Under the pieces are notes generated by a model. It was not told the origin of the DNA and made no database searches. It saw only the letters and a list, made by a program, of their open reading frames with translations. From the IMG/VR virus record IMGVR_UViG_3300029286_000263, positions 1 through 22,352 of that record: a DNA stretch of 22,352 bases. The stretch is one strand, 5' to 3'. This DNA is from a virus. Below are positions 14,588-22,352 of this stretch, one piece after another. The number at the start of each line of letters is the position of its first letter. Positions within the stretch are counted from its first letter, which is position 1. The translations under genes were made by a program, and so were the position numbers.

Positions 14588-14799
14588 GTTGGCCGGAAGC
14601 GATTTACAAGGGTATCAAGGCAGCGCAGGAGAAGAAAAAGAAGGCGGGGGTTGTCCACGTACCGGAACTGACGGAATACTACCTCTGGAAGCGCTTTGGC
14701 AACGATTATAAGGATTGGAATATGCACGAGATTGCGGTCAGAGGGCTGGCTGAGGACATCATTTACGAACACGAAAAGACGATAGCGGGGAGAAAGTAA
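14270..14799 (+). CDS. Tail assembly chaperone, -1 frameshift product (gpGT-like)
   Basis: Predicted 176-residue fusion: the first 96 codons (14270-14557) are read in the frame of the short form, then the ribosome slips back one base on A AAA AAT and continues from 14557 to the TAA at 14797-14799. The extra 80 residues begin CVTRSICDSLGWPEAIYKGI and include ELTEYYLWKRFGND and MHEIAVRGLAEDII, a good coding-like sequence without stops and with no start codon suitable for separate expression. By analogy with lambda GT the extension would contact the tube subunit and recruit it to the tape measure. The stop touches the tape-measure ATG (TAAATG). Confidence 0.8.
14551..14596 (+). promoter_or_regulatory. 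Programmed -1 ribosomal frameshift site
   Basis: The slippery heptamer A AAA AAT (14551-14557) is in the correct phase (codons AAA, AAT). After a seven-base spacer, CCGGTCAA (14565-14572) pairs with TTGGCCGG (14589-14596) in an eight-base stem with one T-G wobble and a 16-base loop. The zero-frame stop (TAG, 14585-14587) lies in the loop. Confidence 0.8.
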
Positions 14800-16296
14800 A
14801 TGGCGATGGGCGGAACGGCGGCAAAACTGGAAGTTCTTATATCCGCACGGGATGAGGCAACCAAAAAATTGATGGGGCTGACTAAAGCCGTTGAGGAGTC
14901 AGCCGCCCGGATGCGGAAAATCGGGCTTGGGATGATGGCAATCGGCACGGCCAGCAGCGCCGCGATTGGCTTATCCCTGCGAGCCGTGATTGCCTACAAT
15001 GAAGAATTACTCCGCCTTTCCAAAATCACCGGGATGTCAATAGAGGACACGCAGAAATGGCGCTATGCCATTACGCAGTCCGAAGGCAATTTTGAGGCGT
15101 TGACGCAAGTTTTCTTGAAATTGAATGATGTCCGGGGCAAGGCATTAAGTGGCGGCAAAGCACAGGTTAAGGCATTTCAGGATTTGGGTGTTTCCTTGAC
15201 TGGCACCGGGAACAAAGCGAAAACAACCACCGAAATCTTGCTTGAATTATCAGATAAACTCAAAACCGGCAAGGCGTCTGAAGAAGGGCTGGCCAACGCA
15301 ATGGAGTTAATCGGCATCCGGGGCGGCAGGACCCTGCTGCCATTCTTACGGGAAGGCAAGGAGAGAATCGTCGCCTTGATGACCGAGGCGGAGCGCCTGG
15401 GGCTTATTTCTACCGCCGAATCGCAAGCTATCGATGCCCTGGGCGACCGAATATCCGCATTGACCTTGCCGCTGATGAAACTCCGGGCTTCTTTTGCTAC
15501 CGCCGTTGCTCCGGCATTAGAGCGGTTTGCGGATTTGGTCGAGCGGGTGATGAATTGGTTTGATAGACTTTCGCCTTCCACCAAAACATTCATTTCTAAC
15601 CTTGCCCTTTTGGGTTCCGCGCTATTAGTGGTGGCCGGAGCCGGGCTGGTATTTAAGGGATTTCTGGCTGGCCTGGCCGTGTTCAAGTGGGCGACCCTTA
15701 CGTCTGCCTTTGAAACCTTTGCCCTGAAAATCATGTATATGGTAAACGGTCTCAAGGCATTTTCCCTTGCGGCGGTTAAGGCCGTCGGATGGGCGGCAGC
15801 CATTTATGCCGTGATTGAAGCGGAAATCCGGTTAATCAACGCCGGGACTTCCGGCATCTTCAAATTGATGCAGGCATACGAAACGCTGCGGGGACGGGGT
15901 AAAGGGCAGGCGGCAACGGATTATGGCGAGCAGTCAAAGAAATATTGGGATTTGGCAATCAGTCCCAAATCCCAGGCCTGGGAAGAAATATTTAAGCCGA
16001 TGGTTAATACCTTCGTCAACGCTATATCTTCAATGGCCGAGGCCGCAGAAATGCCCGGCGATAAACTGAAAAAAAGTTTACAGTCAGCCGGGGATGAGGT
16101 TGACAAGCAATTCGGCGCAGGGTTCGGCAAATCCCAATTCGGCGTCGAAGGATACGTCCCGGCGCTTATGGGCGTATCCGGCGGATTTACGGGGACGGTC
16201 AAGCCGGGATTGAACGTTTTGAACTTTACCATATATGCCGATGACCGTAAAGTCGGTGAGGCGGTACAAACGGCGCTTAACAAGACAATACATTGA
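14800..16296 (+). CDS. Tail tape measure protein
   Basis: 498 residues; ATG directly after the frameshift ORF's TAA, with GGGGAGAAAG upstream. The N-terminus (KLEVLISARDEATKKLMGLT, KAVEESAARMRKIGLGMMAI) is the usual tape-measure start with a hydrophobic patch at about 41-66. A long helical region follows, then a strongly hydrophobic stretch at about 264-296 (SNLALLGSALLVVAGAGLVF) that may enter the host membrane at DNA ejection, and a second one near 316-345. It sets tail length and is extruded on infection. At about 1.5 angstroms per residue, known from other siphophages, the tail would be near 75 nm, which is short. No lytic transglycosylase or peptidase motif is visible. Confidence 0.88.
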   Translation: MAMGGTAAKLEVLISARDEATKKLMGLTKAVEESAARMRKIGLGMMAIGTASSAAIGLSLRAVIAYNEELLRLSKITGMSIEDTQKWRYAITQSEGNFEALTQVFLKLNDVRGKALSGGKAQVKAFQDLGVSLTGTGNKAKTTTEILLELSDKLKTGKASEEGLANAMELIGIRGGRTLLPFLREGKERIVALMTEAERLGLISTAESQAIDALGDRISALTLPLMKLRASFATAVAPALERFADLVERVMNWFDRLSPSTKTFISNLALLGSALLVVAGAGLVFKGFLAGLAVFKWATLTSAFETFALKIMYMVNGLKAFSLAAVKAVGWAAAIYAVIEAEIRLINAGTSGIFKLMQAYETLRGRGKGQAATDYGEQSKKYWDLAISPKSQAWEEIFKPMVNTFVNAISSMAEAAEMPGDKLKKSLQSAGDEVDKQFGAGFGKSQFGVEGYVPALMGVSGGFTGTVKPGLNVLNFTIYADDRKVGEAVQTALNKTIH

Positions 16297-18491
16297 TGTG
16301 GAAACGTTGCTTTTTTCTGGGGGTTTTAATTATGGCCGTTAGCGCATCCGTAGTCTTTGGCGGCAAGCCGACACTTGGTGTAATCAGCCACGCCGGTTTT
16401 GCAATGGAGCAGAAGGGGAAGGATGTATTGACTTCCCTTGACCAGAATTTATTTTATGAGCCGAATTCTGGCGCGGTGATGCTCCGGCCTGACCTGGAAT
16501 TAAAATCAATGGGCGGGTCAAGCCCAAGCTGGACTGACGGAGATGCTTCGGCGGTGACGGCTACCGGCGGCTCCTGGGAATTGGTAACCATGCCCGGTAT
16601 GCCGGAATTGAAATTGCTACATCAAAAGGACACGACTGCATCGGAGTGGAGCCTTGTTAGTACATCAAATTTCGGTGAAAACCAGGGATTTCTGGTGTAC
16701 TGGTTGAAACATGTCACATCATCGGATTTGGATGATTCTTCTATCTGGTTTGCGGCTATCAAGGAATCGTATAGTTCAATCTGGGTAAAAATACATCCCA
16801 GAGAAAAAATTGATATTTATCGTATTTATGACGGAATAACCACACATTGGGAGCGGGAAATACCTATAAACTTTTTACCAACCGATAGCCAAAAAGAGAC
16901 AACCTTTTTGGTTGGGTTTTACGTGGGCGATTATCTCATTTTGGGTATCAACGGATTGGAAAACACACTGGCAATTAAAATTCAGGGGTTTGAATACGGA
17001 ACTGATGCCAATGGAAACAAGTATCCCGTTTTGACTTCGGTAGATGTTCTTCCGCCATATGCTGGCAGCCGCTTTGAAGTTTGGGGGTCTGGTGCTGGCG
17101 TTTTCGGATTCCGGCGCATGAAATACAGCGTATCCACGACCACCCCACCTTATTCAGGCAAACTCATTTCCCCATATTTCATGCCCGGAGTCAGCCCCTC
17201 CGCTTCTACTGTTGCAAAAATTACTAAGTCTATTCAACCGACCGGAAGTTCTATTCTCGGTGCTTTTAGTGACGGAAAACCAGTAGAGCTCGAAGGTGTT
17301 GGCGGGAGCGGGGCGTTAACCGGAAGAATAAGATATGGCTTTATCTTTCGCGGGAACGGTAATGTTACCCCATATGCCTATAATTGGCGCATAAAAGACC
17401 CCTTAACCCGCATTACCGCCGATGGCTCAACGCAGACACTGACAAGTGACGTCCTTTATTACCGGGAAGATATTACCGGCAATAAGGATGGCTCATTTGG
17501 CGATTGGACGTCCAACTTCAAGATAACCTGTTATTCCACCTATTACGACACGGTGTTTACCAGCCGAAACGCGAAGATGGTTATTTCCCTGAATCCCGGA
17601 ACCGGCGCAACACAGCGGTGTACCCATTTTGCGGATACCCTGACCGTCAACAGGGAAGATTTGGGGACGTTTGAATTAGAGGTTGCCGGTCAAAGCGTAG
17701 TCAAACGGCTGAAATTAACCCCAATTTTACGGGCGGAATCTTTTGACGACAGGAGCTGGCGGCATGGCGATTTAATGAAATACCTTTGCTATAATCTGGG
17801 CGGAGTCACGATAGTTAATTCCGCCGGTAGCGTCTTATCCGCGTCCGATTATTCCTCTGACCCGCTATTGCCGATTTCCCAGGAAAAAGACCGCGCAAAC
17901 TGGCAATTTAACCCCGGCACGTCAATCTGGGACGCGATGAATACGGTCAGGGAATACTCCGGATGGGCATTGTATCCAGACAATTCCGGGCAAATAGTTT
18001 ACAAGGCAATGCCGACATCTGCGGCGGATGCCAATTGGACTATTGCCATAGGCGACGTCGGCCTGAATGTCAAATACACCATCGGCGATTTGGCTCGCAC
18101 CCGGTTTATGGTTTTGGGGCAGGCGGGGTCTGATGACTCTGCCGGGCGGTTCAAAAAGGGTGATGGTTTGTTAGTTTACAAAACAAACTCTACCCTTGAA
18201 ACAGAGATGGGTGAAAGCCGTCCGTTGTGGATTTTTGACCCAGCCTTGTCCAGCGTCGCCATAGTAAACAAGATGTGCAATCAGCTTTACGATTATTACA
18301 CCAGCCTGCACAAAATCATATCCTTCAATGTTACCGATTTTAAGGCATACAAAACGATGCAATTATACCAGGTGCTGTCAATTACGGATAGCAAGGTTCC
18401 AGATGTTGACGGCAAGTATTTAATTACCGGCATCCACATATCCGCCGACCCGTCCATTATGAGCGGGTCAATCGAGGCAATAAGCCTATAA
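16296..18491 (+). CDS. Tail hub / tail-tip protein with lectin-like N-terminal region
   Basis: 731 residues if started at the ATG at 16296, which overlaps the tape-measure TGA. This form has a signal-like N-terminus (MWKRCFFLGVLIMAVSASVV). An alternative ATG at 16332 (MAVSASVVFGGKPTLGVISH), eight bases after GGGGG, would remove it. Residues about 80-260 are beta-rich with many Trp and Tyr, resembling a concanavalin-like fold, and their DNA is more A/T-rich than the rest. From about 450 on the protein looks like a baseplate hub: TLTVNREDLGTFELEVAG, a segment of RHGDLMKYL, GTSIWDAMNTVREYSGWALY, and a last domain ending DVDGKYLITGIHISADPS, as in gp27/gpD-type hubs. It would close the tube and anchor receptor-binding proteins. 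Its place after the tape measure supports this. Hub assignment moderate; lectin reading tentative. Confidence 0.6.
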   Translation: MWKRCFFLGVLIMAVSASVVFGGKPTLGVISHAGFAMEQKGKDVLTSLDQNLFYEPNSGAVMLRPDLELKSMGGSSPSWTDGDASAVTATGGSWELVTMPGMPELKLLHQKDTTASEWSLVSTSNFGENQGFLVYWLKHVTSSDLDDSSIWFAAIKESYSSIWVKIHPREKIDIYRIYDGITTHWEREIPINFLPTDSQKETTFLVGFYVGDYLILGINGLENTLAIKIQGFEYGTDANGNKYPVLTSVDVLPPYAGSRFEVWGSGAGVFGFRRMKYSVSTTTPPYSGKLISPYFMPGVSPSASTVAKITKSIQPTGSSILGAFSDGKPVELEGVGGSGALTGRIRYGFIFRGNGNVTPYAYNWRIKDPLTRITADGSTQTLTSDVLYYREDITGNKDGSFGDWTSNFKITCYSTYYDTVFTSRNAKMVISLNPGTGATQRCTHFADTLTVNREDLGTFELEVAGQSVVKRLKLTPILRAESFDDRSWRHGDLMKYLCYNLGGVTIVNSAGSVLSASDYSSDPLLPISQEKDRANWQFNPGTSIWDAMNTVREYSGWALYPDNSGQIVYKAMPTSAADANWTIAIGDVGLNVKYTIGDLARTRFMVLGQAGSDDSAGRFKKGDGLLVYKTNSTLETEMGESRPLWIFDPALSSVAIVNKMCNQLYDYYTSLHKIISFNVTDFKAYKTMQLYQVLSITDSKVPDVDGKYLITGIHISADPSIMSGSIEAISL

Positions 18492-18871
18492 TGGCCAGCA
18501 TAAGCGTTGACAGCGGGAAGTTCGCGGCATACCGGACGGATGATGCCTCCGGCGCTAATCCGGTGGTGGAGATTATCGCCGAAACTGACGGCGGGGCGTG
18601 TGTCCTGAAAGACAGCACCGGCAAAGTCTGGGTGTTCCGGCAATACGACGCCAAACTTGAATATAAGCGGTCAACTGATACAATCGGCGATACTTTCGGT
18701 GCCTGGACGGAGATTGTTGGAGCAGATGTTTCCGATGGTATTCCCGGCGCTTGCCAGTTTGATACATCGGCTATCGAGGTGGTTTATTTCAAGACGGACG
18801 ATAAACTATATCGGAGCGTAACTTTGGACTACGGCGGAACTTGGGAATCCACAGAGGAGATAACAACGTGA
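18491..18871 (+). CDS. Small tail-tip protein with BNR/sialidase-like repeat pattern
   Basis: 126 residues; its ATG shares the A of the hub gene's TAA. The sequence VWVFRQYDAKLEYKRSTDTI followed by GDTFGAWTEI, and later YFKTDDKLYRSVTLDYGGTW, has the Tyr/Trp-rich S-x-D-x-G-x-T-W-like pattern of BNR/Asp-box beta-propeller blades. Two such blades are too few for a complete propeller, so it may assemble with the next protein or as an oligomer. The stop overlaps the next gene's GTG by four bases. No enzymatic residues can be judged. Probable role at the tail tip; glycan contact is a guess. Confidence 0.55.
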   Translation: MASISVDSGKFAAYRTDDASGANPVVEIIAETDGGACVLKDSTGKVWVFRQYDAKLEYKRSTDTIGDTFGAWTEIVGADVSDGIPGACQFDTSAIEVVYFKTDDKLYRSVTLDYGGTWESTEEITT

Positions 18872-19812
18872 GTCCGCAGGTTGTGATATTAGACACAGGG
18901 CAAATTATCCGGTGTGTCAACGGCAGCCAGTCCGGTTACTGCTGCGACGCTATGATTGACCCTATTACCGGTAAGGTGTTTCGGGCGGGGAGTGTGGGCG
19001 GCGGGCTGCTGGTTATAAGCGGAACAACCTGTAAGATTTATTCTGCTGGTTTGACCGAGGTGAGAACGCTTTCATATACGCTCGGAACTTATGAAGAATG
19101 TGATGTTTTGATGGTGGCAAACAAATGGTTGGGTATAGGAATCTATGAACCCGACCCTTATCCCGGAACAAAGGATGATGTGTTTCGTTCATTTCTTCTT
19201 TCAACTGGGGACGTTGTTACTTCCGTATCGCTATCTACAGTCAACTATTCTGCTGCTGATGGCGTAGGTTCATCGGACAATTATTTCTGGGAAGCCACCC
19301 GCCTGCGTCCTTCTGGCGGAATTGATGGGGATGTCCGATGGAAAAAGTTTAACGAAGTCGGAGCGGTCATTGTCAGCACAGACGTTAATATTGACGGTTG
19401 GGAACACGACATGATGATTTTCCCGTCTAATGACGCCGACGGATTAATATTTTCCCATTTTCGGAAATATGATGTCGACCATTTCGATTACAAAAATGCC
19501 GTGGTTTCAACGGTTGATTTTTCCTTTTTGGCCGAATTGACATCTTCGTATTCCCAGTATATGGGGATAGACCGGGCGGAAAAAGAATTGCTTGTCTGGG
19601 ATGGGTCAACCTGCAACGTTTATGATTACGCTTTCAATCTGGCCAGGTCTTTTTCCGTCGGGTTCACATCTACCAGTTGGAGACCGATTGCCGTATCAAG
19701 AGGCAACTATTTTTTCTCCGGCAACGGAGTCATTCGTAAAACAAACAAGGACGGCGTTCTAATCAAACAGGAAACAGTGGCATCTGATGCCATAATGTGG
19801 TTTGGGAATTGA
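18868..19812 (+). CDS. Beta-propeller-like tail protein, unknown function
   Basis: 314 residues from the GTG at 18868, which overlaps the previous stop (GTGA) and has AGAGGAGA seven bases upstream. A longer in-frame TTG at 18841 is rejected as it lies within the previous gene without a ribosome site. Sequence repeats of short hydrophobic strands with aromatic and Asp/Gly turns (PITGKVFRAGSVGGGLLVIS, EKELLVWDGSTCNVYDYAFN, SRGNYFFSGNGVIRKTNKDG) suggest a blade-type beta protein. No signal peptide or catalytic motif is seen. The context (hub, BNR-like gene, then baseplate-like and fibre genes) suggests a tail-tip component, perhaps completed with the preceding protein. Confidence 0.6.
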   Translation: MSPQVVILDTGQIIRCVNGSQSGYCCDAMIDPITGKVFRAGSVGGGLLVISGTTCKIYSAGLTEVRTLSYTLGTYEECDVLMVANKWLGIGIYEPDPYPGTKDDVFRSFLLSTGDVVTSVSLSTVNYSAADGVGSSDNYFWEATRLRPSGGIDGDVRWKKFNEVGAVIVSTDVNIDGWEHDMMIFPSNDADGLIFSHFRKYDVDHFDYKNAVVSTVDFSFLAELTSSYSQYMGIDRAEKELLVWDGSTCNVYDYAFNLARSFSVGFTSTSWRPIAVSRGNYFFSGNGVIRKTNKDGVLIKQETVASDAIMWFGN

Positions 19813-19815
19813 TAA

Positions 19816-19995
19816 ATGGATAACACCGAACTCATACGCCGGTTTATGGAAAGCGTCAAGCGCCAGGCGGAGAAGGAATCCGAGCAGGGGATAAACAAGC
19901 CCCGGAGCACGATTCGCCATTTGGAAGCGCAAGCCGACGGAACTAACGTCCGGCTACTTACGGCACTTCCCGCGTTCGCGCAGGAGGCAACCTAA
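19816..19995 (+). CDS. Small charged helical protein
   Basis: 59 residues (MDNTELIRRFMESVKRQAEK, a polar middle, and TALPAFAQEAT at the end). It begins three bases after the previous stop and ends one base before the next ATG, so it fills the spacer exactly and is probably real. Its start lacks a strong ribosome site and may depend on coupling. Rich in Glu, Arg and Lys at the N-terminus; likely helical. No family recognised. Confidence 0.55.
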   Translation: MDNTELIRRFMESVKRQAEKESEQGINKPRSTIRHLEAQADGTNVRLLTALPAFAQEAT

Positions 19996-19996
19996 A

Positions 19997-20260
19997 ATGG
20001 CTGACCCTGTCGTGGTGAGCGTAACAGGCGAAATCGCGGCAAAGAGCGTAACCGGCACAATTACCGCCGTGTCCGTTTCCGCGAACATAAACGAATACGG
20101 CTGGTATGGGTTCTCCTGGTATAAGGATTTTTCAGCGGCAGGATTGGCCGGGTATCAAATAAGCGATTTCCCGGATATACCAATGGACAGTCCGCTGCTT
20201 GTGTATAACGTAACCAGCGCGGCAAAAGACCCGAATTCTTACGGGGATTGGGAGACATGA
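19997..20260 (+). CDS. Small tail-region protein of unknown function
   Basis: 87 residues; ATG after GCAGGAGGCAACCTAAA, a good ribosome site. The first 30 residues are an alternating Val/Thr/Ser strand pattern (VVVSVTGEIAAKSVTGTITA), the middle is aromatic (NEYGWYGFSWYKDF), and the end polar. It may be a beta-rich accessory protein of the tail tip or baseplate, judged only by its neighbours. No recognised family, signal peptide or membrane segment. Confidence 0.55.
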   Translation: MADPVVVSVTGEIAAKSVTGTITAVSVSANINEYGWYGFSWYKDFSAAGLAGYQISDFPDIPMDSPLLVYNVTSAAKDPNSYGDWET

Positions 20261-20293
20261 TTAAAAATTGTTTGTAAAGTGAAGGAGTAAACA

Positions 20294-20977
20294 ATGAGCC
20301 AAATTATCTCATATACCCGCGGCGACTCCGGGACAATCAGTTGTCAAATCAACGATTCTGCCGGGGACGGCTACGACATTTCGCTGGTAGACAAGGCCAC
20401 GCTCTCCGTCAAGTCCGCCACAACCGACACCACGTATCAATTTCAGGTATCCGGCAACCTGCCGGGCGGCGCGACCGGATTGATAACCTTTACCATGCTA
20501 CCGCGATATACGGGCTATCTGACCGTCAATTCAAGCGGTGAGCCGTTATCTGTTACCGGCTTGACCGGGGCGGAGGCGGCGGGAACCCTGGCAGCCGGGA
20601 CGTATTACCACCGCGTTTCTGCCCTCAACTGGCGGGGTGAAACGCTGGCCTGTACCGAGGTCGGCACGGCGATAACCATTAACCACGGCGTAGAACTGGA
20701 CTGGACGGCTGTTACCGGGGCGTCAAGCTATAAGGTTTACGGCCGGTCAACCGGGGCGGAACTCTATATCGCCACCGTAACCGCTCCGACCGTTACCTAT
20801 ACCGACTCCGGGGCGATCACACCGTCCGGCGCCTTGCCAACAGCCGACACAACGCGGATGAGCGCCGGGACATATTACTACGATGTCGAACTCCAGTGGT
20901 CCAGCGGCGCGACCATCTATACGCCACTCAACAGCACTTTTGTACTTGCCGCCGACATAACGGTTTCCACCCCGTAG
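20294..20977 (+). CDS. BppU-like baseplate protein with nested fibronectin type III-like domain
   Basis: 227 residues; ATG after GAAGGAGT. Residues 1-75 (YTRGDSGTISCQIND, SLVDKATLSVKS, GLITFTMLPRYTG) and 186-227 (TRMSAGTYYYDVELQW, NSTFVLAADITVSTP) form the two halves of a beta-sandwich like the N-terminal domain of BppU-type upper baseplate proteins. Between them, about 80-185 reads as a separate domain: TYYHRVSALNWRGET, ELDWTAVTGASSYKVYGRST, PTVTYTDSG, a fibronectin type III pattern. The insertion lies in a loop of the outer domain, so both folds should be intact. Such added domains commonly bind sugars or cell surfaces. It precedes the tail fibre gene, so it is probably an adaptor between tip and fibre. 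Confidence 0.6.
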   Translation: MSQIISYTRGDSGTISCQINDSAGDGYDISLVDKATLSVKSATTDTTYQFQVSGNLPGGATGLITFTMLPRYTGYLTVNSSGEPLSVTGLTGAEAAGTLAAGTYYHRVSALNWRGETLACTEVGTAITINHGVELDWTAVTGASSYKVYGRSTGAELYIATVTAPTVTYTDSGAITPSGALPTADTTRMSAGTYYYDVELQWSSGATIYTPLNSTFVLAADITVSTP

Positions 20978-20989
20978 GAGGATATAAAT

Positions 20990-22352
20990 ATGACATTTAA
21001 GCGGATAATTCAATGGGCGGCCGTTTCCGGGGCAATTTTGGCCGGGCTCTGGGCGGCGATTAAGTACCTGCCCTGCCCGCATAACCACATCATAGACAAT
21101 GTGTGGGCGGCAAGCCAGATTTACCCAAAAGACAACACGTCGTTTATCAATATCCCGTTTTATTTCCGCGGCGCGTCGGTCAAGGATACCAACCTAACTG
21201 CACCGCCCGGCAGCCCGTCGGAAGGGGACAGGTATATCGTAGGTTCGGTCGCCACCGACACCTGGGCGGGCAAGGAAACCCAGATAGCGGAATATCATGC
21301 CCGGAGCGGCGGAACCGCAACCTGGTATTATACCGACCCGTGGCGCGGGTTATCTTCCTGGTGTGAGGCTGACAGCATCCTCTATATTTATAATGGGGCG
21401 TCTTGGACGACTTCCAGTTCGGCAATTGGGACGCTTGCACATTCGTCTTTAACCAACCTCTCCTATGCCTCAGCCGGTCATACCGGCTTTGAGCCGACCG
21501 TTACAAAGGGCAATCTAACCACCGGCACGGCCGGGGTAACGGTTACCGGCGGAAGTTCTGCGGTCATCGGGTCCGGGACAACCCTTAATATCGCCACCGC
21601 GACCGGTTCCGATAGCGGTTTGCTTTCAAATACCGATTGGTCCACCTTTAACGGCAAGCAGGATGCCTTAACCTTCATTCACCCGATTGTCAATTCCGGC
21701 GGGAGTGTGTCTATGGACCAGGCCACCACTTCAGACAGCGGGTTTTTATCGGCCATCGATTGGAACACCTTCAACGATAAGGCCGAGGCCGCGCATACCC
21801 ACGTCGCGGCGGACATTACCGATTTGGATAATTCTTACGCTACCGACACCGCTTTGGCAGCCGAGGCCGCGCAGCTTCGCGCAGAGGCCGCCACAGATAC
21901 AGAGCTGGAAGATGCTATTGCAGCAACGGAAGCACAGCTCCGGGCGGAGGCGGCAACGGATACGGAATTGGCAGCCGAAGCGGCACAACTGCGGGCTGAA
22001 ATGGCAACTGATACGGAACTTGCCGGCAAGGAGCCGACGATTTCCGCCGGGGCGGTGTCCCAATACTGGCGCGGTGATAAATCTTGGCAGACGCTTAATT
22101 TGGATGCCCTGGCTGATGTCCTGGCATCCGGTGCCGCACAAGGCGATATTCTATACTTTGACACCGACTCCTGGAAGCTCTTGACCGCTGGCGATTCCGG
22201 CAAATTCCTCAAGACCCAGGGCGCGGCGGCAAATCCCATTTGGGATACCCCGGCCGGCAGCGGTGATATGCTTAAGGCCGATTATGCTACCCAGGACGCT
22301 AACATCGTTGACACGGCGTTTCAGATAGAGATACCCAGTCAGGCAACCGGCG
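20990..22352 (+). CDS. Tail fibre protein, N-terminal part (runs off the window)
   Basis: At least 454 residues, open to the last base. The ATG at 20990 follows TAGGAGGATATAA. The N-terminus (MTFKRIIQWAAVSGAILAGL, then WAAIKYLPC) is a basic-hydrophobic segment like a membrane anchor. Residues about 69-141 (PPGSPSEGDRYIVGSVATDT, then IAEY and ILYIYNGASWTT) fit the DUF2793 type found in fibre proteins. Two copies of an SDSGxLSxxDWxTFNxK unit follow, then HTHVAADITDLDN, a recurring fibre element, then a helical repeat array, then YWRGDKSWQTLNLDALADVL and beta segments. This layout is typical of trimeric fibres whose receptor-binding tip is C-terminal and here missing. Host range would depend on that missing part. 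The DNA holds no stop in this frame. Confidence 0.8.
   Translation, partial: MTFKRIIQWAAVSGAILAGLWAAIKYLPCPHNHIIDNVWAASQIYPKDNTSFINIPFYFRGASVKDTNLTAPPGSPSEGDRYIVGSVATDTWAGKETQIAEYHARSGGTATWYYTDPWRGLSSWCEADSILYIYNGASWTTSSSAIGTLAHSSLTNLSYASAGHTGFEPTVTKGNLTTGTAGVTVTGGSSAVIGSGTTLNIATATGSDSGLLSNTDWSTFNGKQDALTFIHPIVNSGGSVSMDQATTSDSGFLSAIDWNTFNDKAEAAHTHVAADITDLDNSYATDTALAAEAAQLRAEAATDTELEDAIAATEAQLRAEAATDTELAAEAAQLRAEMATDTELAGKEPTISAGAVSQYWRGDKSWQTLNLDALADVLASGAAQGDILYFDTDSWKLLTAGDSGKFLKTQGAAANPIWDTPAGSGDMLKADYATQDANIVDTAFQIEIPSQATG
21853..22024 (+). repeat. Coding repeats of a 16-18-residue helical unit
   Basis: In the fibre gene, three copies of AEAAQLRAEAATDTEL-like sequence follow each other, the second with an inserted DAIAAT. 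Heptad-like spacing of Leu and Ala suggests a trimeric coiled-coil rod. Third-position changes separate the copies. Confidence 0.75.

Noticed and set aside
15177-15803. 208-codon minus-strand open frame in the tape measure gene
   Set aside because: Composition is the mirror of the Ala/Leu-rich tape measure; no start signal.
20258-20278. Six-codon reading frame between two tail genes
   Set aside because: MIKNCL is too short to support, though its ATG overlaps the previous stop.
21853-22024. Variable region of a diversity-generating retroelement in the fibre gene
   Set aside because: The repeats differ mostly at synonymous sites, not at adenines, and no reverse transcriptase or template repeat is in the window.

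Overview
The window is the late, virion-building half of a tailed double-stranded DNA phage or prophage (Caudoviricetes, most likely a siphovirus). Every supported gene is on the + strand, mostly abutting or overlapping by a few bases, with purine-rich ribosome binding sites. Base composition is moderate. I cannot name the host; a bacterium using GGAGG-type Shine-Dalgarno sites is as far as the sequence goes. No stretch over 300 bases lacks a gene. I see no integrase, tRNA, lysis cassette, reverse transcriptase or CRISPR.

Layout. 1-1037: the tail of an unidentified gene, then a chimeric ORF joining a short ParB-like N-terminus to a radical SAM core. 1038-4497: lambda-type DNA packaging, a Nu1-like small terminase overlapping a GpA-like large terminase by 194 nt. 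The large subunit is split at its Walker A loop by a 375-residue LAGLIDADG intein whose residues fit the rare class 3 (W-C-T) type. 4533-6831: a small unknown gene, a strong intrinsic terminator, a repeat-rich beta protein with a signal peptide, and a protein with a C-terminal gpW-like connector domain. 6828-11475: portal, a prohead protease fused to the HK97-fold major capsid protein through a zinc-ribbon linker, and two likely capsid-associated proteins, with GC-rich hairpins in the spacers after the capsid gene and after each of the two. 11528-14253: connector and tail-completion proteins and two tandem paralogous tail-tube genes. 14270-14799: tail assembly chaperone pair made by a -1 programmed frameshift, as in lambda G/GT. 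14800-18491: tape measure and tail hub. 18491-22352: tail-tip, baseplate-like and fibre genes, the last running off the window.

Together these genes would package DNA by a cos-type terminase, build an HK97-fold head, join it to a tail tube sized by a fairly short tape measure, and finish the tip with receptor-binding proteins. The parts most worth a second look are the class 3 intein in the ATPase loop, the ParB/radical SAM chimera, the zinc-ribbon linker with an internal start in the protease-capsid fusion, N-terminal export-like segments on several structural proteins, the twin tube genes, and the frameshift site with its downstream stem-loop.
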